The notes: generated from the sequence alone by a model not told the origin. A DNA stretch of 9,776 nt from an uncultured Selenomonas sp. (GCA_945494195.1 CALYVJ010000045.1:1-9776); one strand, 5' to 3'; shown: positions 1-7,384, counted from the first letter of the stretch. Program-made: numbers and translations.

Positions 1-1164
1 AAACAGCGCACCAGCCGGCGCTTCCGCAGCTTTTTGATAGCGGGCAGCGGTATCAAGCCCTTCCAAGGATAGGGAGTGAATCATGGCCAATTCCTGCTGC
101 TCGGCATCACGGGGAAGGAGTATCCCCATGGAACGGTAGACATCCTGCACAAATGAGGAACAGTCCACGCTCTCCTCCATACCGCCCCATCCATAGACAT
201 CATCCAGGAACTTCAAAGACTGACGCACGAAATTATTAGGCGTACATGGAAGATACCCGAGATTTACTGTTCTGTCAGACCTGATGGGAACCTCTGCTTC
301 CGAAAGGTGACCATTGATTTCCACGGGAATAACAGCCTGATAGACACCTCCATGAGGTACTGATGATTTCAAAGGAATGATGCTTCCCATTTGGAATAGG
401 ACATCCCATGCGCCACTCACACGAACTTTTTTCTTATGGTCCGTAACCACGAGGAAATTTTGAGGCGATACATATTCTTCCCATTTTTCCCGCTCCGTAA
501 AGCCAATAGCACCAAGACTTACCCAGCCCATGTAGTAACGTCCGATGGCAAAAGCATAGGCTCCATCCTTGCTCATATGCAATACTAGCAGTGGTTCACA
601 GGGGTCGAGAGCTGTGCCTTGCAAATCATCATAATGCTGAAAGGACTTGTCATCAAAATAGTATCGGGCAGTAGGCAGAAGACGCATATCGGTACGCATG
701 GTAACCACGCCATAGCGAACATTGACACTCGTTGGAACAGTGTCCAGATTGCAGTTGTCCTGTGCCATTTGGTAATCCGCCTGGGAAATTGGCCTTCCCC
801 CTTTGTCATAATGCTCGCCAGGGTCGACTTCCCCACGGAAATCCTGCTGCGCACTAAGTATCAACTCTTTCAACGTGACACTGTCAACTTCCTGCGGATA
901 GGTTATCAGATCCGTCAAACTTGACGTTTCCTCCCGTATCGCTTGATTGACGGAAGCAATCTCCTCCTGTGTCAGGCAAAGTTTGTCCCCATCAGGATTC
1001 CTCACTGTCCAATAACCAGCAGTGGCTCTAGCACCATGAATAGCAATCGATGCGTAGGACGTGCTTCCAACACCAAACAAAATCAGCAACGCCGTGATTG
1101 CTACGAAAAAAACATTCTTTTCCCAAGCTGTCTTTTGCTGATTTTCACAAGAATATTTCTGCAT
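1..1164 (-). CDS. Secreted SH3-domain NlpC/P60 cell-wall hydrolase, 3' end missing
   Basis: The reading frame is open for 388 codons from an ATG at 1164 to the window edge, so the C-terminus is missing. A GGGAG Shine-Dalgarno lies just upstream of the ATG. Residues 17-38 form a signal peptide: a hydrophobic run ending in S-Y-A, with no lipobox cysteine, so the product is probably exported rather than a lipoprotein. Residues about 60-150 look like the N-terminal stabilising region of this family. Residues about 151-217 and 230-270 look like two bacterial SH3 domains. The NlpC/P60 domain starts near residue 315, with Y-G-W-G-G at 324-328, the catalytic pair D334-C335 followed by S-S-F-V, and L-P-R-D-A at 350-354. 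The catalytic histidine would lie beyond the window. Family members cleave peptide stems of peptidoglycan, typically between D-Glu and the diamino acid; the exact bond here is inference. It is separated from the ribosomal operon by a terminator and is probably transcribed on its own. Confidence 0.88.
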   Translation of the reverse strand, partial: MQKYSCENQQKTAWEKNVFFVAITALLILFGVGSTSYASIAIHGARATAGYWTVRNPDGDKLCLTQEEIASVNQAIREETSSLTDLITYPQEVDSVTLKELILSAQQDFRGEVDPGEHYDKGGRPISQADYQMAQDNCNLDTVPTSVNVRYGVVTMRTDMRLLPTARYYFDDKSFQHYDDLQGTALDPCEPLLVLHMSKDGAYAFAIGRYYMGWVSLGAIGFTEREKWEEYVSPQNFLVVTDHKKKVRVSGAWDVLFQMGSIIPLKSSVPHGGVYQAVIPVEINGHLSEAEVPIRSDRTVNLGYLPCTPNNFVRQSLKFLDDVYGWGGMEESVDCSSFVQDVYRSMGILLPRDAEQQELAMIHSLSLEGLDTAARYQKAAEAPAGALF

Positions 1165-1470
1165 ATGATTTTCTCCCTTCTTACGATAAGACTCCGCTTA
1201 CAAAGCATCACCGAGGCTTCAAAAGAAACGATCCGCCCCAGTATCAACCCTAGGGATAATCCTTAAACCACCTTGCCGTCTATAAACCTACCTATGATTC
1301 ATTTATATTCTATAAAATTATGGTAATTCCTGTTTTTTCTATACGAGATTGGCATCGGGTGAAATCAGTCACATAACATCAGGCATCCAGTCAAGTAAAA
1401 ATAAGCAAATACACAGCTTTTGTTTAGATATTGGGGCATCTGCAAAGTATGCGTAATCGATTGTACCACA
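1165..1470. other. Intergenic region without a gene
   Basis: This stretch separates the rplQ terminator from the hydrolase gene. I see no convincing coding frame and no tRNA or rRNA. On the minus strand it should contain the promoter of the hydrolase gene. AT-rich segments around 1300-1340 contain TATA-like hexamers, but none has a -35 box at 16-18 nt, so I do not name a promoter. A short imperfect palindrome, GGATAATCC, lies at about 1254-1262 and a weak CTTA/TAAG hairpin just before the hydrolase Shine-Dalgarno. Confidence 0.6.
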
Positions 1471-1511
1471 AAAGGCGGTCCATCAGCTCTTTCGAGCTGG
1501 TGGACCGCCTT
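1471..1511 (-). terminator. Rho-independent terminator of the ribosomal operon
   Basis: On the minus strand, AAGGCGGTCC pairs with GGACCGCCTT, and the stem continues through CAGCTC/GAGCTG to a GAAA tetraloop. That gives about 17 bp with a single C-A mismatch. A short run of four T follows, then GTGG. The run is short, but the stem is long and G+C-rich. The opposite strand has no T-run after the stem, so the signal is directional. It lies about 50 nt after the rplQ stop and closes the operon before the next gene. Confidence 0.85.
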
Positions 1512-1518
1512 CATCAAT

Positions 1519-1543
1519 AGGGATGTGCTATTCCACAGTCCCT
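1519..1543 (-). other. Hairpin between the rplQ stop and the terminator
   Basis: AGGGA and TCCCT pair outside, TGTG and CACA pair inside, with one bulged base and a 6-nt loop. It lies immediately before the terminator stem and has no T-run, so it is not itself a terminator. It may protect the 3' end of the operon mRNA or be a protein-binding element; that is inference. Confidence 0.45.
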
Positions 1544-1549
1544 TCATGG

Positions 1550-1562
1550 TTGCAATATGCAA
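1550..1562. repeat. Short palindrome abutting the rplQ stop codon
   Basis: TTGCA-ATA-TGCAA is a perfect 5-bp inverted repeat with a 3-base centre that ends exactly at the rplQ stop codon. It is the first of three consecutive inverted repeats in the 3' untranslated region. It could be a small hairpin in RNA or a chance AT-rich palindrome. Confidence 0.35.
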
Positions 1563-1901
1563 TTAGACGAGCTCGATGATAACCATCGGAGCAGCGTCAC
1601 CACGGCGTACGCCGAGCTTCAGGATACGCGTGTAACCGCCCTGGCGGTCAGCGTATTTAGCTGCGATCTCATCGAACAGCTTTCTTACAACATCTTCATC
1701 AGACAGGGCTGCGATAGCCTTGCGACGAGCGCTCAAGTCGCCACGCTTTGCAAGCGTGATCAGCTGCTCAGCAAATTTGCGGAGCTCTTTTGCCTTAGCT
1801 TCCGTCGTCTCAATGCGGCCATATCTGAAGAAGGAAGTAAGAATGCTAGCAAACAGCGCCTTACGGGCTGCGGAGTTACGTCCTAATTTTCTGTAGCTCA
1901 T
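1563..1901 (-). CDS. rplQ: 50S ribosomal protein L17
   Basis: The 112-residue product begins M-S-Y-R-K-L-G-R, the standard L17 start, and has the [11 protein letters not shown] motif near residues 30-40 and G-G-Y-T-R-I-L-K-L near 88-96. L17 is a 23S rRNA-binding protein close to the peptide exit tunnel on the large subunit. Length is normal for Bacillota. The ATG is preceded by AGAGGGAAATAA and lies 14 nt after the rpoA stop, so the two are cotranscribed and probably translated together. It is the last gene of the operon: hairpins and a terminator follow. In many Bacillota the next genes would be the ECF-transporter pair and truA; here the cluster stops instead. Confidence 0.98.
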   Translation of the reverse strand: MSYRKLGRNSAARKALFASILTSFFRYGRIETTEAKAKELRKFAEQLITLAKRGDLSARRKAIAALSDEDVVRKLFDEIAAKYADRQGGYTRILKLGVRRGDAAPMVIIELV

Positions 1902-1915
1902 TTATTTCCCTCTTT

Positions 1916-2875
1916 TCAATCGTTGTTTTCTCTCAGAGCCAAACCGAGTTCCTCGAGCTTCTTCTTGACTTCCTCAAGAGATTTGCGTCCGAGGTTGCGG
2001 ACCTTCATCATGTCATCTTCCGTCTTCTCAGCAAGGTCAGCGACCGTGTTGATGTTAGCGCGTTTCAGGCAGTTGAAGGAACGTACCGAGAGGTCGAGGT
2101 CTTCAATGGTCATTTCGAGGACCTTCGAAGAATCATCCTCTACCTCTTCTGGGAAGGATGCCTCCTCCTCCTCAATCTCATCCGGCAGACCGTCCATGTT
2201 CTGGAACAGTTTGAGGTGCATGACGAGAATGCCAGCAGCCTTGCTGACAGCTTCTTCCGGACGAAGCGAACCATCGGTCCAAACTTCAAGAATCAGCTTG
2301 TCATAGTCCGTGACATTGCCTACACGCGTATCCTGTACGGTGTAGTTCACGCGCTGTACCGGGGAGAAAATGGAATCAATTGGAATGATACCAATCGAAT
2401 CTTCCGGCTTCTTGTTCTTGTCAGCCGGAACGTAGCCGCGGCCGCGTTCAACGGTCATCTCAATCTTGAGTTTGCCCGTCTCATCAACCGTAGCAATATG
2501 GAGGTCCGGATTGAGAATCTCAATGTCGGCATCACAGATGATGTCGGCAGCCGTAACTTCCTTCTCGCCTTCCACGTCAATGCGGATAACCTTCGGCTCA
2601 TTGCCTGCCATTTTGAGGCAGAGCTGCTTCAGGTTCAGGACGATATTAGTTACGTCATCCCGGACCCCCGGAATCGTAGAGAACTCATGGAGAACGCCAT
2701 CGATCCGGATGGAGGTAATTGCAGCACCCTCCAGCGAGGACAGGAGCATACGGCGCAGGCTGTTGCCAAACGTCGTGCCATAACCACGCTCGAGCGGCTC
2801 GCAGATGAATTTACCGTAACGGTTGTCTTCACTGATTTCCGCAATTTCAATTTTCGGTTTCTCGATGTCTATCAT
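1916..2875 (-). CDS. rpoA: DNA-directed RNA polymerase subunit alpha
   Basis: The 319-residue product is the platform on which beta and beta' assemble. The N-terminal domain (about 1-230) carries the dimerisation segment F-G-N-S-L-R-R near 36-42. It is joined to the C-terminal domain by a very acidic linker at about 230-252. The C-terminal domain (253-319) keeps the promoter UP-element and activator-contact residues at the same numbering as E. coli: R265, N268, C269, G296 and K298. The ATG follows GAGGAGGT at 9 nt. It is 58 nt from rpsD, the widest gap in this half of the operon, and 14 nt from rplQ. I see nothing defective. Confidence 0.99.
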   Translation of the reverse strand: MIDIEKPKIEIAEISEDNRYGKFICEPLERGYGTTFGNSLRRMLLSSLEGAAITSIRIDGVLHEFSTIPGVRDDVTNIVLNLKQLCLKMAGNEPKVIRIDVEGEKEVTAADIICDADIEILNPDLHIATVDETGKLKIEMTVERGRGYVPADKNKKPEDSIGIIPIDSIFSPVQRVNYTVQDTRVGNVTDYDKLILEVWTDGSLRPEEAVSKAAGILVMHLKLFQNMDGLPDEIEEEEASFPEEVEDDSSKVLEMTIEDLDLSVRSFNCLKRANINTVADLAEKTEDDMMKVRNLGRKSLEEVKKKLEELGLALRENND

Positions 2876-2933
2876 CTGAAATGAACCTCCTCAATAATCA
2901 ATGAAACACTATGCACACAGGCACAAATATTCA

Positions 2934-3527
2934 TTATTTGGAGTACAACTCGACGATAGCCTGCTCGTTGACAGGAACATCGATCTCTTCACGGTTCGGG
3001 AAACGAGTTACCGTACCCGTAAGGTTGGCCTGATCAGCCTGGAGCCATGCCGGAGCGGACAGAGCGTTGTTGCTCTCTTTGAGCTCTTTGAAGAAGGCAT
3101 TGCTCTGGCTCTTCTCGCTAACAGCGATAACGTCGTTAGCGGAAACCAGTGCCGAAGGGATGTCCAGACGTTTGCCGTTGACCGTGAAATGACCATGACG
3201 AACAAGCTGACGAGCCTGACGGCGCGTATTAGCAAGGCCAAGACGGAAAACGACATTGTCAAGACGACGCTCAAGAAGGCCCAGCAGGTTTTCACCCGTT
3301 ACCCCCTGCATCTTCTTAGCTTTATCGTAGTATCCACGGAACTGTTTCTCCAGTACACCGTAGATGAACTTTGCTTTCTGCTTTTCTTTCAGCTGCAGAC
3401 CATACTCAGAAACCTTACGGTTCGTACGACGCGGCTGACGTTTCGATTCTTTGGAACGACCAATAACAGCCGGCTCGATGCCAAGTGCACGGCATCTTTT
3501 AATGGCTGGTACTCTATCAATTGCCAT
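2934..3527 (-). CDS. rpsD: 30S ribosomal protein S4
   Basis: The 197-residue S4 nucleates 16S rRNA 5'-domain assembly and in several bacteria also represses its own operon. The S4 RNA-binding domain covers about residues 85-150, with the typical [11 protein letters not shown] and R-Q-L-V-R-H-G-H segments. The N-terminus has only one cysteine, in K-R-C-R-A-L-G-I, so this is the zinc-free form. The ATG is preceded by AGGAGGT. Translation ends with tandem stops, TAA then TGA. rpsD sits inside the alpha operon here, unlike in Bacillus subtilis, where it is a separate autoregulated gene. Confidence 0.98.
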   Translation of the reverse strand: MAIDRVPAIKRCRALGIEPAVIGRSKESKRQPRRTNRKVSEYGLQLKEKQKAKFIYGVLEKQFRGYYDKAKKMQGVTGENLLGLLERRLDNVVFRLGLANTRRQARQLVRHGHFTVNGKRLDIPSALVSANDVIAVSEKSQSNAFFKELKESNNALSAPAWLQADQANLTGTVTRFPNREEIDVPVNEQAIVELYSK

Positions 3528-3546
3528 CTAGTAATTGCACCTCCTA

Positions 3547-3939
3547 TTAAACTCTTCTACGCTTCGGCGGACGGCAGCCATTGTGCGGAATCGGGGTAAC
3601 ATCTTTGATCATGTTAACCTCGAGGCCCGTTGCCTGCAGGGAACGGATTGCGGCTTCACGGCCAGCACCAGGACCCTTAACGTAAACCTCGACCTGCTTG
3701 AGGCCATGCTCCATAGCTGCTTTAGCAGCCGTCTCAGCAGCCATCTGAGCTGCGAACGGAGTGCTCTTACGGGAACCACGGAAACCAAGGCCGCCTGCGC
3801 TAGCCCAGGAAAGTGCATTACCGCTCTTATCAGTGAGCGTTACAATCGTATTATTGAACGTAGAGCTAATGTGCGCTACGCCGTATTCAATGTTCTTACG
3901 AACTTTTTTCTTCGTGCGAACTGCTTTCTTAACTGCCAC
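3547..3939 (-). CDS. rpsK: 30S ribosomal protein S11
   Basis: The 130-residue S11 lies on the platform of the small subunit beside the mRNA exit site and contacts S7 and S18. The family signatures are visible: G-P-G-A-G-R-E-A-A near residue 90, and the invariant C-terminus [12 protein letters not shown]. The basic N-terminus is normal. The start is GTG, chosen because GGAGGG lies about 8 nt upstream and the following residues A-V-K-K-A match family N-termini. It sits 17 nt after rpsM and 19 nt before rpsD. Confidence 0.98.
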   Translation of the reverse strand: MAVKKAVRTKKKVRKNIEYGVAHISSTFNNTIVTLTDKSGNALSWASAGGLGFRGSRKSTPFAAQMAAETAAKAAMEHGLKQVEVYVKGPGAGREAAIRSLQATGLEVNMIKDVTPIPHNGCRPPKRRRV

Positions 3940-3956
3940 CAGTTAACCCTCCTTTA

Positions 3957-4328
3957 TTAGTCTTTCTTCTTGCCTGCTACAGCCTTTTTCGGGCCTTTAC
4001 GCGTGCGGGCGTTGTTCTTAGTGTTCTGTCCACGGACAGGAAGGCCAAGACGGTGGCGACGACCACGGTAGCAGCCGATATCAACGAGTCGTTTGATGTT
4101 CATCTGACGCTCACGGCGAAGGTCACCTTCGACGAGAACGCTCTTATCGATGGCATCACGAAGTTTTACAACTTCATCCTCCGTGAGGTCACGCGTACGG
4201 GTATCCGGGTTGATGCCAGTCTCCTGAAGAAGATCCTTCGAAGTCTTCAAACCAATACCAAAAATGTACGTCAATGCAATTTCAATTCTCTTGTCACGGG
4301 GTAAATCTACACCGGCAATACGTGCCAT
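3957..4328 (-). CDS. rpsM: 30S ribosomal protein S13
   Basis: The 123-residue S13 sits at the head of the small subunit, bridges to L5 in the large subunit and touches P-site tRNA through its basic tail. It begins [10 protein letters not shown] and contains [17 protein letters not shown] and [16 protein letters not shown], all standard. It ends in a lysine-rich tail. The ATG follows AAGGAGGTG at about 10 nt. Only 26 nt separate it from rpmJ, too little for an E. coli-type S4-binding pseudoknot before rpsM. Confidence 0.98.
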   Translation of the reverse strand: MARIAGVDLPRDKRIEIALTYIFGIGLKTSKDLLQETGINPDTRTRDLTEDEVVKLRDAIDKSVLVEGDLRRERQMNIKRLVDIGCYRGRRHRLGLPVRGQNTKNNARTRKGPKKAVAGKKKD

Positions 4329-4354
4329 TAATAAAGCACCTCCTTATTCAATAA

Positions 4355-4468
4355 TTAACCTTGTCTCTGTTTATGTTTCGGATTTTCGCAGATGACCATA
4401 ACACGGCCTTTGCGTTTAATGACTTTGCATTTTTCACAAATCCGTTTTACTGACGGTTTTACCTTCAT
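4355..4468 (-). CDS. rpmJ: 50S ribosomal protein L36
   Basis: A 37-residue product beginning M-K-V-K-P-S-V-K and ending K-Q-R-Q-G. It is the smallest large-subunit protein and binds 23S rRNA near the base of the L7/L12 stalk. The zinc ligands are complete: C11, C14, C27 and H32, so this is the zinc-containing form. A GGGGG Shine-Dalgarno lies about 10 nt before the ATG. A promoter candidate sits about 45 nt upstream of the start, so rpmJ may be the first gene of a shorter transcript that includes rpsM, rpsK, rpsD, rpoA and rplQ. Confidence 0.97.
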   Translation of the reverse strand: MKVKPSVKRICEKCKVIKRKGRVMVICENPKHKQRQG

Positions 4469-4511
4469 CTTGTGGTTGCCCCCTTTTCTTTATTGTCAGT
4501 CTCATTTTGCT

Positions 4512-4540
4512 AGTATACCATGTTTATTCCGTCCTGCCTA
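4512..4540 (-). promoter_or_regulatory. Extended -10 promoter candidate before rpmJ
   Basis: On the minus strand the -10 is TATACT (4517-4512, 5 of 6 to consensus), preceded by TG one base upstream, which gives the extended -10 form TGnTATACT. A -35-like TAGGCA (4540-4535, 4 of 6) lies at exactly 17 nt. Transcription would begin about 7 nt further on, leaving a leader of about 35-40 nt before the rpmJ ATG. The infA-rpmJ gap of 126 nt is much wider than most gaps in this operon, which fits an internal promoter for the alpha genes. This rests on motif match only. Confidence 0.55.
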
Positions 4541-4550
4541 GTAGCAAACG

Positions 4551-4588
4551 AAAAAAAAGGTAAATATTTTTAAACCCGCAAAAGCGGA
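4551..4588 (-). terminator. Weak hairpin and T8 tract after infA
   Basis: Just after the infA stop, the minus strand has CCGC-TTTT-GCGG, extended by one wobble pair, then 17 nt rich in A and T, then eight T in a row. The stem is short and the T-tract is too far away for a standard terminator. It could be partial attenuation or an accident of AT-rich sequence. Its position between infA and the promoter candidate before rpmJ is suggestive. Confidence 0.25.
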
Positions 4589-4594
4589 GATGAC

Positions 4595-4813
4595 TTATTT
4601 GAATCGGTAGGTTATACGGCCACGCGTTAAGTCATATGGCGTGAGTTCGATAGTGACTTTGTCACCGGGAAGAATGCGGATGAAGTTCATGCGAATCTTG
4701 CCGGATACATGCGCCAGTACAACATGACCATTCTCGAGCTCAACCTGGAACATTGCATTCGGCAGTGCCTCCAGAACTTTGCCCTCTACTTCGATAACAT
4801 CTTGCTTCGACAT
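4595..4813 (-). CDS. infA: Translation initiation factor IF-1
   Basis: The 72-residue product is a single S1-like OB-fold that binds the A site of the 30S subunit during initiation and helps IF-2 and IF-3. It begins [11 protein letters not shown] and has the family core [19 protein letters not shown] near residues 35-53 and L-T-R-G-R-I-T-Y-R at 62-70. Length is exactly typical. The ATG follows AAAGGAG at a good distance. It is preceded by a 190-nt gap after adk with inverted repeats that may be a regulatory leader, and is followed by a 126-nt gap with a promoter candidate. Confidence 0.98.
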   Translation of the reverse strand: MSKQDVIEVEGKVLEALPNAMFQVELENGHVVLAHVSGKIRMNFIRILPGDKVTIELTPYDLTRGRITYRFK

Positions 4814-4819
4814 GTTTTT

Positions 4820-4914
4820 CTCCTTTTATGGAAATTGGTTGGGCCAAAGTCATCTAAGGAGCTTTTGCATTTTCTTTTAATGCCATGCCCAACAACAGGT
4901 TGTCTATCAATTTC
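4820..4914 (-). promoter_or_regulatory. Candidate structured leader of infA
   Basis: On the minus strand GAAATTG (4914-4908) can pair with CAATTTC (4837-4831), and GTTGGGC (4893-4887) with GCCCAAC (4844-4838). The two downstream strands are directly adjacent, so the helices can stack, with a 14-nt bulge on the other side. Inside lies a hairpin, GCATT/AATGC, with a 7-nt loop (4883-4867). The outer helix ends 4 nt before the infA Shine-Dalgarno AAAGGAG (4826-4820). A CTCCTT at 4861-4856 inside the structure is perfectly complementary to six bases of that Shine-Dalgarno. The design resembles a translational switch or r-protein-type leader, but I recognise no known family. Confidence 0.4.
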
Positions 4915-4922
4915 TTATAATC

Positions 4923-4964
4923 ATTGTAATGGGCGGCAAATATTCTTTTTGCCGCCCTTACAAT
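4923..4964. repeat. 17-bp inverted repeat between adk and infA
   Basis: ATTGTAA pairs with TTACAAT and GGGCGGCAAA pairs with TTTGCCGCCC. This gives 17 bp with one bulged base and a 7-nt loop. It lies about 40 nt after the adk stop. Neither strand has a T-run after the stem, so it is not a standard terminator. It may be an RNA processing or stability element, or an attenuator; that is inference. Confidence 0.75.
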
Positions 4965-5003
4965 AACTTCTATCGTTCAGTGAATTTCACCAACAGATAT
5001 AAC

Positions 5004-5648
5004 TCAGTCTTTCAGGGTCTCAACGAGATCTTTCGTGACTTTGTCAATCGCCTGTCTGCCATCAACTTCCGTATAGATGCCAGCTTTCTGATAATACTCA
5101 ATCAGCGGCTTCGTGGAAGCTTCGTATACGGAAAGGCGATTCGTCATCGTCTCAGCCGTATCGTCTGCACGCTGGAAGAGCTCGCCACCACATTCATCGC
5201 AAACACCATCCTTCTGCGAAGGATTGAATTTAACATGATAGGTAGCACCGCACTTCTTGCAGATGCGACGTCCAACTGCACGCTCAACGAGGTCAGCAGC
5301 CGGAACATTGATGTTCAGTACACGCTTCAGGCTCAAACCGAGATCTTTCATGATACCATCGAGAGCATCAGCCTGCTCGACCGTACGCGGAAAACCATCG
5401 AGAATGAAACCTTTTTTACAGTCGTCCTGAGCCAAACGGTCACGCACAATGCCGACCGTAACGGAATCCGGAACCAAATTGCCAGCGTCGATATAGGACT
5501 TAGCAAGCTTGCCCATTTCCGTACCTTCCTTCATAGCAGCACGGAACATGTCGCCCGTGGAGATATGCGGAATGTTGAACTCTTTGACCAGTTCAGCCGC
5601 CTGCGTGCCTTTACCGGCACCCGGGGGGCCCATTAACAAGATATGCAT
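5004..5648 (-). CDS. adk: Adenylate kinase, zinc-LID type
   Basis: The 214-residue enzyme catalyses ATP + AMP to 2 ADP in the cytosol. The P-loop G-P-P-G-A-G-K-G-T is at 7-15, the AMP-binding T31-G-D-M-F-R lies in the NMP region, and G-F-P-R-T is at 85-89. The long LID domain carries four zinc cysteines, C130, C133, C150 and C153, spaced C-x2-C-x16-C-x2-C, then the catalytic D162-D163 and R171 region. This zinc form is common in Gram-positive bacteria. The ATG follows GAGGAGG and lies 14 nt after secY. A map gene would often come next; here infA follows after 190 nt. Confidence 0.98.
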   Translation of the reverse strand: MHILLMGPPGAGKGTQAAELVKEFNIPHISTGDMFRAAMKEGTEMGKLAKSYIDAGNLVPDSVTVGIVRDRLAQDDCKKGFILDGFPRTVEQADALDGIMKDLGLSLKRVLNINVPAADLVERAVGRRICKKCGATYHVKFNPSQKDGVCDECGGELFQRADDTAETMTNRLSVYEASTKPLIEYYQKAGIYTEVDGRQAIDKVTKDLVETLKD

Positions 5649-5662
5649 GGTTTTGCCTCCTC

Positions 5663-6919
5663 TTATTTCATGAACCCTTCGTAGTGACGCATTACAATCA
5701 TGGACTCTATCTGTTTCATCGTCTGCAGCGCAACGCCGACAACGATGAGCAGTGCCGTACCGCCGAAGTAAACGCCTTCAATATGAGTTGCACCAGCAAC
5801 CAAGTTCGGCAGGACTGCAATAAAGGCCAAGAATATGGAGCCCGCAAGGGTGATACGTGTCATGACATGATCTAAATAATCTGCCGTTGGCTGTCCCGGA
5901 CGAATGCCCGGGATGAAACCACCGTATTTTTTCAGATTCTCTGCCATATCCGATATCTTTACGGTAACCGCAGTATAAAAATAAGTGAAGAAGATGATCA
6001 TACCAACGTATAACGTGGTCTGAAGCGGTTTTCCCCACTCAAGATAACTGGCAATCGTCTTTACCCAGGGAATATCAATAAACTGGGCAATGGTTACTGG
6101 AAACATCAGCACGGATGACGCAAAGATTATTGGGATAACTCCCGCCTGGTTAACCTTGAGCGGGATATGGCTGGAATGACCACCATAAGCTTTCTGCCCT
6201 ACTACCCGTTTCGCATAGGAAATGGGGATACGGCGGAAGCCGTTCTCAACGTGAACCACGAATACAACCATCGCAATAGCGATAACCGCAAACATGAATA
6301 CACTGAAATAGCTGATCGTACCAGCCTGAACGTAGTGATAAATCGTTCCGATGTTTTTCGGCAAAGCAGCAACGATACCAGCGAAGATGATAAGCGAAAT
6401 ACCATTACCAACGCCCTGAGCCGTTATCTGTTCACCAAGCCACATGAGGAACACCGTACCAGCCGTCAGCGTGATTGCAATAATCAAGATGTTGACGGGA
6501 TTCGGATTTAATATGGCAGCCTTCAGGCCAATGGCCATGCCAATCGCCTGAAAGAATGCCAGCACTACCGTAAGATAGCGCGTTACCTGAGTGGTTTTCT
6601 TATGGCCCTCCTGACCTTCCTTGGACCATTGCTCCAACGTCGGGATGACAACATTCAAAAGCTGAATGATAATCGCGGCGTTGATATACGGAGTAATGGA
6701 CATTGCAAAGATGGAGAACTTACTGAAAGCACCACCCGAAAAGAGATCTAACAGACCGAAGAGATTGCCATTGGCAAATAATTGCTCAATTGCCGTCGGA
6801 TCAACTCCCGGTACCGGAATATGGGTTCCCATCCGGAAAATCGCAAACATAATCAGCGTAAACGTGATTTTCTGACGAAGTTCCGGGATTTTCCATACAT
6901 TGCCAAGGGCTGAGAGCAC
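5663..6919 (-). CDS. secY: Protein translocase channel subunit SecY
   Basis: The 418-residue channel protein shows ten hydrophobic segments, at roughly 18-37, 70-92, 115-135, 145-165, 175-192, 205-225, 265-285, 305-325, 360-380 and 385-402. [10 protein letters not shown] after the first segment and [11 protein letters not shown] in the fifth cytoplasmic loop (which meets SecA and the ribosome) are family signatures. It forms the SecYEG pore for secreted and membrane proteins. The start is GTG, one base after the rplO stop. Its Shine-Dalgarno GAGGTG lies inside the last rplO codons, so translation is probably coupled. adk follows at 14 nt. Confidence 0.98.
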   Translation of the reverse strand: MLSALGNVWKIPELRQKITFTLIMFAIFRMGTHIPVPGVDPTAIEQLFANGNLFGLLDLFSGGAFSKFSIFAMSITPYINAAIIIQLLNVVIPTLEQWSKEGQEGHKKTTQVTRYLTVVLAFFQAIGMAIGLKAAILNPNPVNILIIAITLTAGTVFLMWLGEQITAQGVGNGISLIIFAGIVAALPKNIGTIYHYVQAGTISYFSVFMFAVIAIAMVVFVVHVENGFRRIPISYAKRVVGQKAYGGHSSHIPLKVNQAGVIPIIFASSVLMFPVTIAQFIDIPWVKTIASYLEWGKPLQTTLYVGMIIFFTYFYTAVTVKISDMAENLKKYGGFIPGIRPGQPTADYLDHVMTRITLAGSIFLAFIAVLPNLVAGATHIEGVYFGGTALLIVVGVALQTMKQIESMIVMRHYEGFMK

Positions 6920-6920
6920 C

Positions 6921-7361
6921 TCAGATCACCTCGACTTTGCCGCCTGCTGCCGTCATTTTCTGCTCGGCAGCCTTCGTGAAGCCGTTGGCGCGAACCGTGA
7001 GCTTCTTCGTGAGCTCGCCGTTCCCGAGGATACGGATGCCGTCCTGAACGTTTTTCAGTATACCGGACTCAACCAGAGCTACCGGATCAACCGTTGCACC
7101 ATCCTCGAAACGATTCAGGGATTCAACGTTAACCTCAGCGTAGGTTTTCGCCCAGATATTTTTGAAGCCACGTTTCGGGAGACGACGATAAAGCGGCATC
7201 TGGCCACCCTCGAAGCCAGTGCGAACGCCGCCGCCGCTACGAGAATTCTGACCTTTCATGCCCTTACCGGAAGTCTTGCCGTTGCCGGAGCCGATACCGC
7301 GACCTACACGGTTGCGAACTTTACGGGAACCAGCTGCTGGCTGTAATTCATGTAATTTCAT
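6921..7361 (-). CDS. rplO: 50S ribosomal protein L15
   Basis: The 146-residue L15 is a late-assembling large-subunit protein that wraps 23S rRNA with an extended glycine- and arginine-rich N-terminus. That region is seen at residues 1-60, with [16 protein letters not shown] near 19-34 and [18 protein letters not shown] near 49-66. The globular C-terminal half follows. The ATG is preceded by AGGAGGTG. Its stop codon TGA is one base from the secY start and its last codons carry the secY Shine-Dalgarno. Confidence 0.98.
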   Translation of the reverse strand: MKLHELQPAAGSRKVRNRVGRGIGSGNGKTSGKGMKGQNSRSGGGVRTGFEGGQMPLYRRLPKRGFKNIWAKTYAEVNVESLNRFEDGATVDPVALVESGILKNVQDGIRILGNGELTKKLTVRANGFTKAAEQKMTAAGGKVEVI

Positions 7362-7384
7362 CTAGTGCACCTCCTGTTCTATGA

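Noticed and set aside
1254..1262. GGATAATCC imperfect palindrome upstream of the hydrolase gene as an operator
   Set aside because: It is short, occurs once and is not placed next to any promoter I can support.
943..1266. A 107-codon plus-strand frame reaching into the 300-base gap
   Set aside because: Most of it is antisense to the signal-peptide end of the hydrolase gene, and the remainder shows no protein-like pattern.
2216..2884. A 222-codon open frame on the plus strand opposite rpoA
   Set aside because: It is antisense to a fully conserved rpoA, with no independent support.
2901..3599. A 232-codon open frame on the plus strand opposite rpsD
   Set aside because: It is antisense to rpsD and lacks a ribosome-binding site or known motifs.
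4329..4354. An S4-binding pseudoknot before rpsM, as in the E. coli alpha operon
   Set aside because: The rpmJ-rpsM gap is only 26 nt and is mostly Shine-Dalgarno sequence, too short for such an element.
4469..4508. A short upstream reading frame in the rpmJ leader starting at an ATG after the promoter candidate
   Set aside because: It has no Shine-Dalgarno and runs out of frame into rpmJ; probably chance.
4929..5636. A 235-codon open frame on the plus strand opposite adk
   Set aside because: It overlaps the complete zinc-type adenylate kinase and its product has no recognisable family features.
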